Below the pieces are notes generated by a model. That model was given only the letters and a program-made list of their open reading frames with translations. It searched no databases and had not been told where the DNA came from. A stretch of 64,000 nucleotides of DNA, taken from the NCBI RefSeq assembly GCF_003852895.1, contig NZ_QUSW01000010.1, forward strand, positions 214,576 through 278,575, in the 5' to 3' direction. Shown piece after piece: positions 1 to 8,295 of the stretch. Source of the stretch: Rhizobacter terrae. Lineage in GTDB: Bacteria; Pseudomonadota; Gammaproteobacteria; Burkholderiales; Burkholderiaceae_C. Position 1 is the stretch's first letter, and every line of letters starts with the position of its first letter. The position numbers were made by a program, and so were the translations under genes.

Positions 1-55
1 GCTCGAAGGCGTCGGTGGCGGCTTCACCTGGGGCGCGGTGCTGCTCGATCTCTGA
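1..55 (+). CDS. fabH: 3' end of beta-ketoacyl-ACP synthase III (partial)
   Basis: The first 55 bases carry the last 17 codons and the TGA of a gene that begins before the window. The tail reads LEGVGGGFTWGAVLLDL, the usual C-terminus of FabH, in which the GGGFTWG segment sits near the active-site pocket. FabH condenses acetyl-CoA with malonyl-ACP to start fatty-acid synthesis. fabD follows 35 bases later on the same strand, the standard proteobacterial order. Only the tail is visible, so the call rests on this motif plus context. Confidence 0.85.
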   Translation, partial: LEGVGGGFTWGAVLLDL

Positions 56-90
56 GCCCGCGCACAACGACAACAAGAGAGACATCCGCG

Positions 91-1041
91 ATGACTTCGT
101 TCGCTTTCGTTTTCCCCGGCCAGGGCTCGCAGGCCGTGGGCATGCTCGACGCGTGGGGTGACAACCCCGCCGTGCGCCAGACGCTGGCCGAGGCGTCCGA
201 GGCGCTCGGCGAGGACATCGGCCGCCTGATCAAGGAAGGGCCGAAGGAGCAACTGGACCTCACCACCAACACACAGCCGGTGATGCTGACAGCGGGCATT
301 GCCTGCTATCGCGCCTGGCTGGCCGACACGGGCCTCGTGCCTGCCGTGGTGGCTGGCCATTCGCTGGGCGAATACAGCGCGTTGGTCGCTGCCGGCTCGC
401 TCACGCTGGCGCAGGCCCTGCCTCTCGTGCGTTTCCGCGCACAGGCCATGCAGGAGGCGGTGCCGGTGGGCACGGGGGCGATGGCCGCCATCCTCGGCAT
501 GGATGCCGATGCTGTTCGTGCCGTGTGCGCCGAGGTGGTCGCGGCCACGGGCGAGGTTGTCGAGGCGGTGAACTTCAACGATCCAAAGCAGACGGTGATT
601 GCCGGCTCCAAGGCGGGCGTCGAGAAGGGCTGCGAGGCGCTCAAGGCCAAGGGTGCAAAGCGCGCACTGCCGCTGCCGGTGTCCGCGCCGTTCCACTCCA
701 GCCTGATGAAGCCCGCCGCCGAACGGCTCAAGGACAAGCTCGCGACTGCGTCCATCGCACCGCCGGTCATCGACGTGGTCAACAACATCGACGTGAAGGT
801 CGAGAAGGATCCTGCCGCCATTCGCGAGGCGCTCTATCGCCAGGCCTTCGGTCCGGTGCGCTGGGTGGAGGTGGTGCAGGCGATCCGTGCCCGCGGCATC
901 ACGCACATCGTCGAGTGCGGGCCAGGCAAGGTGTTGGCCGGCATGGTCAAGCGCATCGACGGCGAGGCGCAGTCCGCCACTGTGTTCGACCCGGCGAGCC
1001 TGGCTGAAGCCGAGGCCTTGCTGAGCGGAGGTGTGCAATGA
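91..1041 (+). CDS. fabD: Malonyl-CoA:ACP transacylase
   Basis: This 316-residue protein moves the malonyl group from CoA to acyl carrier protein, supplying extender units for fatty-acid elongation in the cytoplasm. It starts with the family signature FVFPGQGSQ and has the nucleophile-elbow motif GHSLGEYSAL with Ser91; the histidine of VSAPFHSSLM is the likely partner. Length is normal for FabD. The start has a GAGAGA stretch upstream. Its stop overlaps the fabG start by four bases (ATGA), so the two are probably translationally coupled. Confidence 0.97.
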   Translation: MTSFAFVFPGQGSQAVGMLDAWGDNPAVRQTLAEASEALGEDIGRLIKEGPKEQLDLTTNTQPVMLTAGIACYRAWLADTGLVPAVVAGHSLGEYSALVAAGSLTLAQALPLVRFRAQAMQEAVPVGTGAMAAILGMDADAVRAVCAEVVAATGEVVEAVNFNDPKQTVIAGSKAGVEKGCEALKAKGAKRALPLPVSAPFHSSLMKPAAERLKDKLATASIAPPVIDVVNNIDVKVEKDPAAIREALYRQAFGPVRWVEVVQAIRARGITHIVECGPGKVLAGMVKRIDGEAQSATVFDPASLAEAEALLSGGVQ

Positions 1042-1784
1042 GCGGCGTGCAATTCGAAGGACAGGTCGCGCTGGTCACCGGTGCGTCGCGCGGCATCGGC
1101 CGTGCCATCGCCAAGGCGCTGGCCGGCAGGGGCGTGAAGGTGATCGGCACTGCCACCAGCGAATCCGGTGCGCAGAGCATCAGCGAAGCACTGGCGGCAC
1201 AGGGCGGCAAGGGCATTGCGCTGAACGTCAACGATGTGCAGGCGGTGGATGCTGCCATCGATGCCATCGTGAAGGAGCACGGCGCGCTGCACATCCTGGT
1301 GAACAACGCCGGCATCACCCGCGACAACCTGGCCATGCGCATGAAGGACGAGGACTGGGACGCCGTGCACGACACCAACCTCAAGGCCGTGTTCCGCACC
1401 AGCCGCGCCGTGATGCGCACGATGATGAAGCAGCGCTACGGCCGCATCATCAACATCACTTCGGTGGTGGGAGCCAGCGGCAACGCGGGCCAGGCCAACT
1501 ATGCGGCGGCCAAGGCCGGCGTGGCGGGCATGACCCGCGCGCTCGCCCGCGAACTGGGCAGCCGCAGCATCACCGTCAACTGCGTGGCCCCCGGCTTCAT
1601 CGCCACCGACATGACCGAGGTGCTGCCCGAGGCGCAAAAGACCGCGTTGCTGTCACAGATTCCCCTGGGCCGCCTGGGGGCACCCGAGGAAATCGCCGAG
1701 GCGGTGGCCTTCCTGGCCTCGCCGCAGGCCGGCTACATCACTGGCACCGAGCTGCACGTCAACGGCGGCATGTTCATGAGCTGA
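1038..1784 (+). CDS. fabG: 3-oxoacyl-ACP reductase
   Basis: This 248-residue short-chain dehydrogenase reduces beta-ketoacyl-ACP with NADPH in the elongation cycle. It has the Rossmann glycine motif TGASRGIG (residues 14-21), the NNAG motif (89-92), and the catalytic Ser142, Tyr155 and Lys159 in the YAAAK arrangement. The start overlaps the fabD stop by four bases. acpP follows after a 118-base gap, large enough for a separate promoter, which would fit the much higher demand for carrier protein. Confidence 0.97.
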   Translation: MSGVQFEGQVALVTGASRGIGRAIAKALAGRGVKVIGTATSESGAQSISEALAAQGGKGIALNVNDVQAVDAAIDAIVKEHGALHILVNNAGITRDNLAMRMKDEDWDAVHDTNLKAVFRTSRAVMRTMMKQRYGRIINITSVVGASGNAGQANYAAAKAGVAGMTRALARELGSRSITVNCVAPGFIATDMTEVLPEAQKTALLSQIPLGRLGAPEEIAEAVAFLASPQAGYITGTELHVNGGMFMS

Positions 1785-1837
1785 GGCTCACCCCAAAACC
1801 CCCGGACCTGCCCGGCCGGAAGGGGTTGGAGGGCGTC

Positions 1838-1902
1838 TTAGAGGCGACACCTCACAACCCTTAGAATCCCGGGCTGTTTCTGTAAACACTCCTGGAGGAG
1901 TC
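1838..1902 (+). promoter_or_regulatory. Possible acpP promoter and strong ribosome binding site
   Basis: The fabG-acpP gap contains a good -10 candidate, TAGAAT at 1862-1867, but no convincing -35 at normal spacing (the closest match starts TTAGAG near 1838). A strong Shine-Dalgarno sequence (GGAGGAG) lies just before the acpP ATG. An independent acpP promoter is common in proteobacteria; here it is inferred mainly from the -10 and the gap length. Confidence 0.35.
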
Positions 1903-2142
1903 ATGAGCGATATCGAATCCCGCGTCAAGAAAATCATTGCCGAACAACTTGGCGTGCCCGAGTCCGACGTGACCAACGAGAAGGCCTTCGTGGCCGACCT
2001 GGGCGCCGACTCTCTTGACACGGTGGAACTGGTGATGGCCCTCGAAGACGAGTTCGGCATCGAGATTCCGGACGAAGAGGCCGAGAAGATCACCACGGTG
2101 CAGCTGGCGATCGACTACGCCGTCAAGCACCAGAAGGCCTGA
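1903..2142 (+). CDS. acpP: Acyl carrier protein
   Basis: This small acidic protein of 79 residues carries growing acyl chains on a 4'-phosphopantetheine arm. The attachment serine is Ser37 in the invariant motif GADSLD. Length and the helix II sequence ([14 protein letters not shown]) are typical of AcpP. The pantetheine arm would be attached by AcpS, encoded at 14727-15128 in the same window. The gene lies between fabG and fabF as in most proteobacteria and has the strongest ribosome binding site of the cluster. Confidence 0.98.
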   Translation: MSDIESRVKKIIAEQLGVPESDVTNEKAFVADLGADSLDTVELVMALEDEFGIEIPDEEAEKITTVQLAIDYAVKHQKA

Positions 2143-2163
2143 GTTCTCTGAAAGCGTGAGCGC

Positions 2164-3408
2164 ATGAGTCGTCGTCGTGTCGTTGTCACCGGCCTGGGGC
2201 TGATCAGCCCTGTGGGCAACACGGTGCAGGAAGGCTGGTCCAGCCTGCTCGCCGGCAAGTCCGGCATCGCCAACATCACCAAGTTCGATGCATCGAACTT
2301 TGCCTGCAAGTTCGCAGGCGAGGTGAAGGGCTTCAACGTCGAGGAGTACTTCCCGGCGAAGGAAGCGCGGCACATGGACGCCTTCATCCACTATGGGTTG
2401 GCGGCGTCCATCCAGGCCGTGAAGGATGCCGGCCTGCCGACCAACGACGCGCTCACCGAAGAGCAGGCCGAGCGCATCGGCTGCCTCGTGGGTTCGGGCA
2501 TCGGCGGCTTGCCGCTGATCGAAGAAACCCACGCCGAGCTTGTCGCACGCGGCCCGCGCCGCGTGTCTCCCTTCTTCGTGCCGGCCTCCATCATCAACAT
2601 GATCTCGGGCCACGTGTCGATCAAGTTCGGCTTCCAAGGCCCGAACCTCGCCATCGTCACGGCCTGCACGACCGGCCTGCATTGCATCGGCGAGGCAGGC
2701 CGCCTCATCGAATACGGCGATGCCGACGTGATGATCGCCGGTGGCGCGGAATCCACCGTGTCGCCGCTGGGCATCGGCGGCTTCGCTGCGGCCCGCGCGC
2801 TGTCCACCCGCAATGACGATCCTGCCACCGCGTCCCGTCCCTGGGACAAGGACCGCGACGGCTTCGTGCTGGGCGAGGGCGCCGGCGTGGTGGTGCTCGA
2901 AGAGTACGAACACGCCAGGAAGCGTGGCGCAAAGATCTACGCCGAGCTGGTCGGCTTCGGCATGGGGGCGGATGCCTTCCACATGACCGCACCGAACGTC
3001 GATGGCCCCAAGCGCTCCATGAAGGCCGCGCTGCGCAATGCCGGCATCAACGCCGACCAGGTGCAGTACCTGAATGCGCACGGCACCTCCACGCCGCTGG
3101 GCGATGTGAACGAAACGAACGCCATCAAGCTGGCCTTCGGCGACCATGCCAAGAAGCTGGTGGTCAACTCGACCAAGTCCATGACCGGCCACCTGCTGGG
3201 CGGCGCGGGCGGCATCGAGTCGGTGTTCACCGTGCTGGCCGTGCACAACCAGATCTCGCCGCCGACGATCAACATCTTCAACCAGGACCCCGAGTGCGAT
3301 CTCGACTACTGCGCCAACACCGCGCGTGAGTTGAAGATCGACGTGGCCGTGAAGAACAACTTCGGCTTCGGCGGGACCAACGGCACGCTGGTCTTCAAGC
3401 GCGCCTGA
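2164..3408 (+). CDS. fabF: 3-oxoacyl-ACP synthase II
   Basis: This 414-residue elongating condensing enzyme joins malonyl-ACP to acyl-ACP. The catalytic cysteine is Cys168 in [10 protein letters not shown]. The two histidines of the Cys-His-His triad are in [11 protein letters not shown] and [13 protein letters not shown]. The C-terminal [14 protein letters not shown] segment is also diagnostic. It begins 21 bases after acpP, so the two probably share a transcript. Nothing unusual is visible. Confidence 0.97.
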   Translation: MSRRRVVVTGLGLISPVGNTVQEGWSSLLAGKSGIANITKFDASNFACKFAGEVKGFNVEEYFPAKEARHMDAFIHYGLAASIQAVKDAGLPTNDALTEEQAERIGCLVGSGIGGLPLIEETHAELVARGPRRVSPFFVPASIINMISGHVSIKFGFQGPNLAIVTACTTGLHCIGEAGRLIEYGDADVMIAGGAESTVSPLGIGGFAAARALSTRNDDPATASRPWDKDRDGFVLGEGAGVVVLEEYEHARKRGAKIYAELVGFGMGADAFHMTAPNVDGPKRSMKAALRNAGINADQVQYLNAHGTSTPLGDVNETNAIKLAFGDHAKKLVVNSTKSMTGHLLGGAGGIESVFTVLAVHNQISPPTINIFNQDPECDLDYCANTARELKIDVAVKNNFGFGGTNGTLVFKRA

Positions 3409-3424
3409 TCCGGCGCGCTGCGCC

Positions 3425-3922
3425 ATGCGCGCGTCTGCTCACTTCCAGGCCACCCTCCGCCGCTTCAGCCTCTGGCGCGGCGCGGTGGCCTTGTTGTTGG
3501 TGGTGTGCGTCGCGTGCTTGCTGGCCTTTGCGCGGGCGGAGGGTGAATCTGCCCCCTTGCCGGTCCGCACGGCCGCCATGCTGGTAGCGGTTGCATCGGT
3601 ACTCGGTGGATTCGGACTGCTGCGGTGCCCGCCCCGCAGCGTGCGCTGGGACTCGCAGTCCTGGCACCTGGGGCCGGAAGACTCGATGGGCGAAGAGCCC
3701 TGGCACGGCCGCATCGACGTCTGCCTGGACCTGGGCGGCTTCATGCTCCTGCGCTTCGTCAACGATGTCACGGATGACGGCCCTCGCACGGCGTGGCTGC
3801 CCGTGCAGCGCCGCGGCCTGGAATCCCACTGGCATGCCCTTCGCTGTGCTGTATATTCCTCGCGACCCACCTGCGGCTCCGATGGCTGCACCACGCCAGC
3901 GCCAAGCCCACAATCACAATAA
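3425..3922 (+). CDS. Small membrane protein of unknown function
   Basis: This 165-residue protein is not recognised. Two hydrophobic segments are visible, around residues 17-36 (rich in Ala, Leu, Val) and 49-68, followed by a roughly 95-residue soluble part with several Trp residues. That suggests a two-pass inner-membrane protein with a cytoplasmic tail. Its TAA shares a base with the rpoE ATG (TAATG), so it is probably coupled to rpoE. A short membrane protein between fabF and rpoE fits the betaproteobacterial layout, but no function can be assigned. Confidence 0.7.
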   Translation: MRASAHFQATLRRFSLWRGAVALLLVVCVACLLAFARAEGESAPLPVRTAAMLVAVASVLGGFGLLRCPPRSVRWDSQSWHLGPEDSMGEEPWHGRIDVCLDLGGFMLLRFVNDVTDDGPRTAWLPVQRRGLESHWHALRCAVYSSRPTCGSDGCTTPAPSPQSQ

Positions 3923-4530
3923 TGAACGCTCCTGACGCCGACGCACCGCTGATCGAACGCGTCAAGCGTGGCGACGTCAAAGCCTTTGAGATGCTGGTCG
4001 TGAAGTACCAGCGGCGCATCGAACGGCTCATCGGCCGCATGGTTCGTGACGTAGACCTCATTCCGGACATCGCGCAGGAGACTTTTATCCGCGCCTACCG
4101 GGCCATCCCCCAGTTCAGGGGGGAGAGCGCCTTCTATACATGGCTGTACCGTATCGCAGTCAACACGGCGAAGAAGACTCTCGTGGAACTCAAGCGCGAT
4201 CCGCTGGTCACGGAATCAGCGCGTGCTTCCCGCGATGATGACGATGAAACTTCCCGTACTGAAAATGAACTAAGCGACGGCGAAACGCCGGAAGCGGTGT
4301 TGGCGAGCAAGGAAATCGCCACCACCGTGAACGCCGCCATCGAGGCTTTGTCCGATGATCTGCGCCAGGCCATCACCCTGCGCGAGATCGAAGGCCTGAG
4401 CTACGAAGAAATCGCCGAGTTGATGAACTGCCCGATCGGAACGGTGCGCTCGCGCATCTTCCGGGCGCGGGAAGCCATCGCCACCCGATTGCGGCCGTTG
4501 CTGGACACGCGAGAAGGTGAGCGCTGGTGA
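3922..4530 (+). CDS. rpoE: RNA polymerase sigma-E factor
   Basis: This 202-residue ECF sigma factor directs transcription of envelope-stress genes. Region 2 is seen in RRIERLIGRMVRDVDL and QETFIRAYRAIPQFRG, and region 4 in LREIEGLSYEEIAELM followed by GTVRSRIFRAREA. The ATG at 3922 is chosen because it gives the normal N-terminus; the reading frame is open upstream to 3793, but that part has no family similarity. rseA and rseB follow, so sigma and anti-sigma factors are co-transcribed. Regulation is expected through RseA/RseB and membrane proteolysis. Confidence 0.95.
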   Translation: MNAPDADAPLIERVKRGDVKAFEMLVVKYQRRIERLIGRMVRDVDLIPDIAQETFIRAYRAIPQFRGESAFYTWLYRIAVNTAKKTLVELKRDPLVTESARASRDDDDETSRTENELSDGETPEAVLASKEIATTVNAAIEALSDDLRQAITLREIEGLSYEEIAELMNCPIGTVRSRIFRAREAIATRLRPLLDTREGERW

Positions 4531-4581
4531 GAACTGTGAAAGCTCGCGTGAGCGTCAAGGCGTTTGTGTTTGGAGATCGAC

Positions 4582-5259
4582 ATGTCAATCGGATCTGAGA
4601 GCGGATCGTCGGCCAAGGAAAGCCTGTCAGCCCTGACGGATGGCGAACTCGATTCAGCCGAGGTGCTGCGCGCCTGCGCGGCCTGGCGAGACGATGCGCA
4701 AACCCGCCGCACCTGGCACGCCTACCAGCTCATCGGCGACGTGCTGCGGTCTGAAGACCTCGCTTCAACATCGCGCCGCGATGCCGATTTCCTCGCTGCA
4801 CTGCGCGGGCGGTTGGCCGAAGAGCCCGTGGTGCTGGCGCCTGAACCCGTGGCAGAGGCCATGGCCGAGCCTGCGGTGGCTGCCAAGGTGGCGAATTCCC
4901 GCTGGTCGTGGATGGCGCCCTCGGCTGTCGCTGCTGGCTTCGTCCTGGTGACCGGCGCTTTGCTCGTGACGCGTACACCCGGCCCGATGGGCGGCGCTTC
5001 GGACTCCATGTTTGCCCGCCTTGGCCTTGGCAGCACGCCGTCGGTGCAGGTGGTGAACGTCTCCACCCCGACACTGGCGGCCTCGTCCGAAGGCGCCAGC
5101 AGCGCCGAGCCACAGGCCATCGTGCTCACCGGCAAGATGCTGCGTGACGCACGTGTCGACCTTTACATGTCCGCCCACAAGCAGTTCGCCGGCAGCACCG
5201 CCCTGGGCGTGCCGTCCGGTTTCCTGCGCAACGCCGCCGCCGAAGTTCCCGCCCGCTGA
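4582..5259 (+). CDS. rseA: Anti-sigma-E factor RseA
   Basis: This 225-residue single-pass membrane protein should hold RpoE inactive. The N-terminal cytoplasmic part has the RseA signature SLSALTDGELD and a segment with WHAYQLIGDVLRSEDLA that binds sigma-E in homologs. A transmembrane segment lies around residues 108-128, followed by a periplasmic part that RseB should shield from proteolysis. The start at 4582 is preferred over an in-frame TTG at 4564 because a GGAG site precedes it and it gives the usual N-terminus. It lies between rpoE and rseB. Confidence 0.9.
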   Translation: MSIGSESGSSAKESLSALTDGELDSAEVLRACAAWRDDAQTRRTWHAYQLIGDVLRSEDLASTSRRDADFLAALRGRLAEEPVVLAPEPVAEAMAEPAVAAKVANSRWSWMAPSAVAAGFVLVTGALLVTRTPGPMGGASDSMFARLGLGSTPSVQVVNVSTPTLAASSEGASSAEPQAIVLTGKMLRDARVDLYMSAHKQFAGSTALGVPSGFLRNAAAEVPAR

Positions 5260-5264
5260 CCCGC

Positions 5265-6275
5265 ATGCTGCACCGATCACTGATCGCGCTGACCATGTTC
5301 GGCGCCTTGAGTTCGTTCTTGCCTCATGCGGCGGCCCAGACGCAGCACGCGTTCGAGCCCAAGGAGGTGCGCTCGTGGCTGATGCGCATCCATGAGGCGG
5401 CGAGCCATCGCAACTTCCAGGGCACCTTCGTGGTGAGTGCGGGCGGCGCGGTCTCCAGTGCCCGCATCGTGCATTTCTGCGAGGGCAGCAACCAGTTCGA
5501 GCGCATCGACTCGCTGGATGGCCAGACGCGCTACGTCTTCCGCTACAACGACGTCGTGCACACGCTGTGGCCGCAGGCGCGCGTGGCGCTGGTGGAGCAG
5601 CGCGACCTGCTCAATTCCTTTCCCGCCTTGCTACAGGTAGGCGACGACCGCATCGCCGAGTTCTACGAGCTGAGCCCGCAGGGCAACGATCGCGTGGCCG
5701 GCCATGAGGCGAGTGTTCTCGCGCTGCGTCCGCGCGACCTGTTCCGCTTCGGCTACCGACTGTGGTCGGAGAAGATGTCCGGCCTGCTGCTGCGTGCCGA
5801 CGTGATCGGCGAGCGCGGCGAGGTGCTGGAGACCTCGGCCTTCTCGGACGTCGCCATCAACGTGCGCTCGCAGCCCGAGGCCGTGTTGCAACCCATGCGC
5901 CGGCTCGAGGGCTACCGCATCCTCAAGCCCAGCTTCACGCCCACCAAGCTTGAAGCCGAAGGGTGGGCACTCAAGCAGACGGTGCCTGGTTTCAAGCAGG
6001 TGAGCTGCATCAAGCGGCCGCTGGAAGGCGCGCAGGATGCACCGGCAGCGGATGGCCCGCAGGCCTTGCAGACCATCTTCTCCGACGGTTTGACCTACGT
6101 TTCGGTCTTTATCGAGCCCTTCAACGCCGAGCGCCATACGCGATCCATGCTGACCAGCATGGGCGCCACGCAGACACTCATGCGCCGCCAGGGCGACTGG
6201 TGGATCACGGTGGTGGGCGACGTGCCGACGACGACGCTGAAGGCCTTCGCGGCCGGCCTGGAACGCAGGAAATAA
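5265..6275 (+). CDS. rseB: Sigma-E regulator RseB/MucB, periplasmic
   Basis: This 336-residue exported protein belongs to the RseB family, which binds the periplasmic domain of RseA and slows its cleavage, tuning the envelope-stress response. A signal peptide with cleavage after HAAA is visible in the first 24 residues. The N-terminal lipoprotein-like domain includes NFQGTFVVSAGG, and the C-terminal domain includes SDGLTYVSVFIEP. The gene starts five bases after rseA. Length is normal. No Shine-Dalgarno site is obvious, consistent with coupling to rseA. Confidence 0.92.
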   Translation: MLHRSLIALTMFGALSSFLPHAAAQTQHAFEPKEVRSWLMRIHEAASHRNFQGTFVVSAGGAVSSARIVHFCEGSNQFERIDSLDGQTRYVFRYNDVVHTLWPQARVALVEQRDLLNSFPALLQVGDDRIAEFYELSPQGNDRVAGHEASVLALRPRDLFRFGYRLWSEKMSGLLLRADVIGERGEVLETSAFSDVAINVRSQPEAVLQPMRRLEGYRILKPSFTPTKLEAEGWALKQTVPGFKQVSCIKRPLEGAQDAPAADGPQALQTIFSDGLTYVSVFIEPFNAERHTRSMLTSMGATQTLMRRQGDWWITVVGDVPTTTLKAFAAGLERRK

Positions 6276-6364
6276 GCAGGGCTGCATGACTGCTGCATCG
6301 GCACCAACGGTGCCGGCACGGTGGTTGCGTGGCCGATGAACATCATTTGGTGGGACACCTTCTC

Positions 6365-7729
6365 ATGCTCAACACAGCTCTTTCATCGACCTCGGGCGCG
6401 CGCGTGCACCGACTCTCCATGGCTGTGGCCGTCGCTGTTGCGCTGATTGCGGCAGCTGGCATGGCGCCTTCGACGGCGCATGCGCAGGCCGGATTCGGAC
6501 TGCCGGACTTCACCGTGCTGGTCGAGAAGGTTGGTCCTGCGGTCGTTAACATCCGCACCCAGGAGAAGGGGCGCCCCACCGGGGAAGGTTCGGGCTTCAT
6601 CATCAGTGCCGACGGCTACGTGGTGACCAATGCGCACGTGGTCAGCGGCGCGACGGAAGTGACCGTCTCGCTGCCCGACAAGCGCGAGTTCAAGGCCAAG
6701 ATCGTCGGCGCCGACGACCGGACCGACGTGGCGCTGGTGAAGGTCGAAGCGACCGGCCTGCCCACGGTGAAGACGGGCGACGTCAGCAAGCTCAAGGTGG
6801 GCGAGTGGGTCCTTGCCATCGGCTCGCCTTTCGGCCTGGAGAACACTGTCACGGCCGGCATCGTGAGCGCCAAGCAGCGCGAGACGGGACAGGAGGTGTC
6901 CTTCCTCCAGACCGATGCGGCGGTGAACCCGGGCAACTCCGGCGGACCGCTGATCAGCCTGCGTGGCGAGGTGGTGGGCGTGAACTCGCAGTCCCTGAGC
7001 CGTGTGGGCTTCGGCGGTGTCTCCTTTGCGATTCCCATTGACGAGGCGATGCGCGTGGTCGATCAATTGCGCGCCTCGGGCCACGTGATCCGTGGCTATC
7101 TCGGCATCCTGCCGGTCGATGTGCCGCGCGAGCTGGCCGAGGAATACAAGCTCGGCAAGGACAAGGCGCGTGGTGCCTTCGTGCGCCAAGTCGTGCAAGG
7201 TGCCCCCGCGGACAAGGCTGGTGTTCAGCCGGGCGACGTGGTGCTCACCGTCAACGGCAAGGCCGTGGATGGTGCCGTGGACCTGCGTCGCACGCTGGGC
7301 GGGCTCAAGCCCGGCACCGCGGTCACCTTGCAGATCAACCGCCAAGGCAAGGCGCTGACGCTGACGGCCAACCTGTCGGAGCTCAATGACGCCACCGCCG
7401 CAGCCGAGGGTGCCGACAAGCCCGCGCCGGGCGGCAAGGCGTCGGCGGCGGCGAAGAACTGGGGCATCGAAGTGACCGAACTCACCGCTGCCGACAAGCA
7501 GGCGGCCCGCCGCAACACAGGCGTGAAGGTGGCGAAGGTGAGCGATGGAGCGGAGTCAGTCGGTGTGCGCGTGGGTGACGTGATCATCGGCGTGGGTTCG
7601 TTCGACGTGACCGATGTGAAGCAGTTCGACGGCATCGTGTCGCACATCGACAAGAAGCGCCCGCTGCCGCTGCACGTGTTGCGGGGCAACTTCGCGACCT
7701 TCGTTCCGGTACCACCTTCGGACAATTGA
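6365..7729 (+). CDS. mucD: Periplasmic Do-family serine protease (DegP/MucD)
   Basis: This exported trypsin-like protease degrades misfolded periplasmic proteins. Counting from the ATG at 6365 (454 residues), a signal peptide ends near AHA-QAG. The triad is His91 (TNAHVV), Asp121 (DVALVK) and Ser192 (GNSGGP). Two PDZ domains follow, the first with GVQPGDVVLTVNG and the second starting near residue 360. An in-frame GTG at 6329 would add 12 residues before the signal peptide and is less likely. Position after rseB matches the rpoE-rseA-rseB-mucD operon of beta- and gamma-proteobacteria. Confidence 0.93.
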   Translation: MLNTALSSTSGARVHRLSMAVAVAVALIAAAGMAPSTAHAQAGFGLPDFTVLVEKVGPAVVNIRTQEKGRPTGEGSGFIISADGYVVTNAHVVSGATEVTVSLPDKREFKAKIVGADDRTDVALVKVEATGLPTVKTGDVSKLKVGEWVLAIGSPFGLENTVTAGIVSAKQRETGQEVSFLQTDAAVNPGNSGGPLISLRGEVVGVNSQSLSRVGFGGVSFAIPIDEAMRVVDQLRASGHVIRGYLGILPVDVPRELAEEYKLGKDKARGAFVRQVVQGAPADKAGVQPGDVVLTVNGKAVDGAVDLRRTLGGLKPGTAVTLQINRQGKALTLTANLSELNDATAAAEGADKPAPGGKASAAAKNWGIEVTELTAADKQAARRNTGVKVAKVSDGAESVGVRVGDVIIGVGSFDVTDVKQFDGIVSHIDKKRPLPLHVLRGNFATFVPVPPSDN

Positions 7730-8080
7730 TGCGGCTGAGCTCGGCATCGGCCCAAGCGGGTCGTGCATCCGACTCCGGCGCCGGGTTTTTCCACGACATG
7801 GGATCCAGTCCGCCGGTGCGCACCGGGATTGAGCGAGGACTGATTTCGCGCCAGAAAGTTAGCGGACGCAAACTTGTGGCGGCGTAACGGATTCATCTGC
7901 CACCGGGATAGAATTTTGGTGTTTTTGGCGGGTTTACTGCTTCCTTGAGCAAGCAGTTTTCCACCCTCCGACTATCCCCAGGACATCCACAACACTTTGT
8001 GGATAACTTGTTGACAGTTTTCTTTGTTGGAAGGCGGCAACGGCAAGAAATCAAGCAATGACGCGGTCTCCAGCGAGGTG
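7730..8080 (+). other. Non-coding gap after mucD with DnaA-box-like site
   Basis: No convincing gene is seen here. A GC-rich palindrome followed by five T residues at 7775-7790 could end mucD transcription, but it lacks a proper loop. A perfect DnaA-box sequence (TTATCCACA, minus strand) lies at 7998-8006 with an AT-richer stretch around it. An isolated TTGACA at 8011-8016 has no matching -10. A 14-bp sequence (TTTGTTGGAAGGCG) at 8023-8036 recurs exactly 100 bases later. Confidence 0.5.
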
Positions 8081-8099
8081 CTTTTGGCTACAATGAAAG

Positions 8100-8164
8100 C
8101 CCAACAAGCAGTTGCCATACGTTTTGTTGGAAGGCGCGTCACCATTTGGACGTGCCTTTTTTTT
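8100..8164 (+). ncRNA. Putative small RNA or leader RNA upstream of lepA
   Basis: A -10-like TACAAT at 8089-8094 is followed, starting about seven bases on, by two stem-loops. The first pairs CCAACAA (8101-8107) with TTGTTGG (8124-8130). The second is an intrinsic terminator at 8133-8164. This is the layout of a ~65-nt Hfq-type small RNA or of a terminated leader of the lepA operon. The -35 region is poor, and no Rfam family is recognised by eye. It is an inference from structure only. Confidence 0.4.
8133..8164 (+). terminator. Intrinsic terminator upstream of lepA
   Basis: GGCGCGTC (8133-8140) pairs with GACGTGCC (8149-8156), an eight-base stem with one G-T wobble, closing an eight-base loop and followed directly by eight T residues. 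It lies 131 bases before lepA and about 400 bases after mucD, so it more likely ends a short transcript of its own than the mucD mRNA. Confidence 0.75.
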
Positions 8165-8295
8165 AGCTTCATTTCGGCCAGTCTTTCGGCTTGGACACCG
8201 CGCTCGCCGCGGTCGCATCGCACTGTGATGCACGAGCTATCGCAGCAACGATTCGCACGTTGCCACTGAAGCGAAAGACGCCTAGAACGATCAGC

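Noticed and set aside
7998..8006. Perfect DnaA box as evidence for a replication origin
   Set aside because: Only one box is seen and there is no dnaA, dnaN or rpmH nearby; a single nine-base match is expected by chance or for local regulation.
8011..8016. TTGACA as a promoter -35 for lepA
   Set aside because: No -10 hexamer at 16-18 bases spacing; the TACAAT at 8089 is too far.
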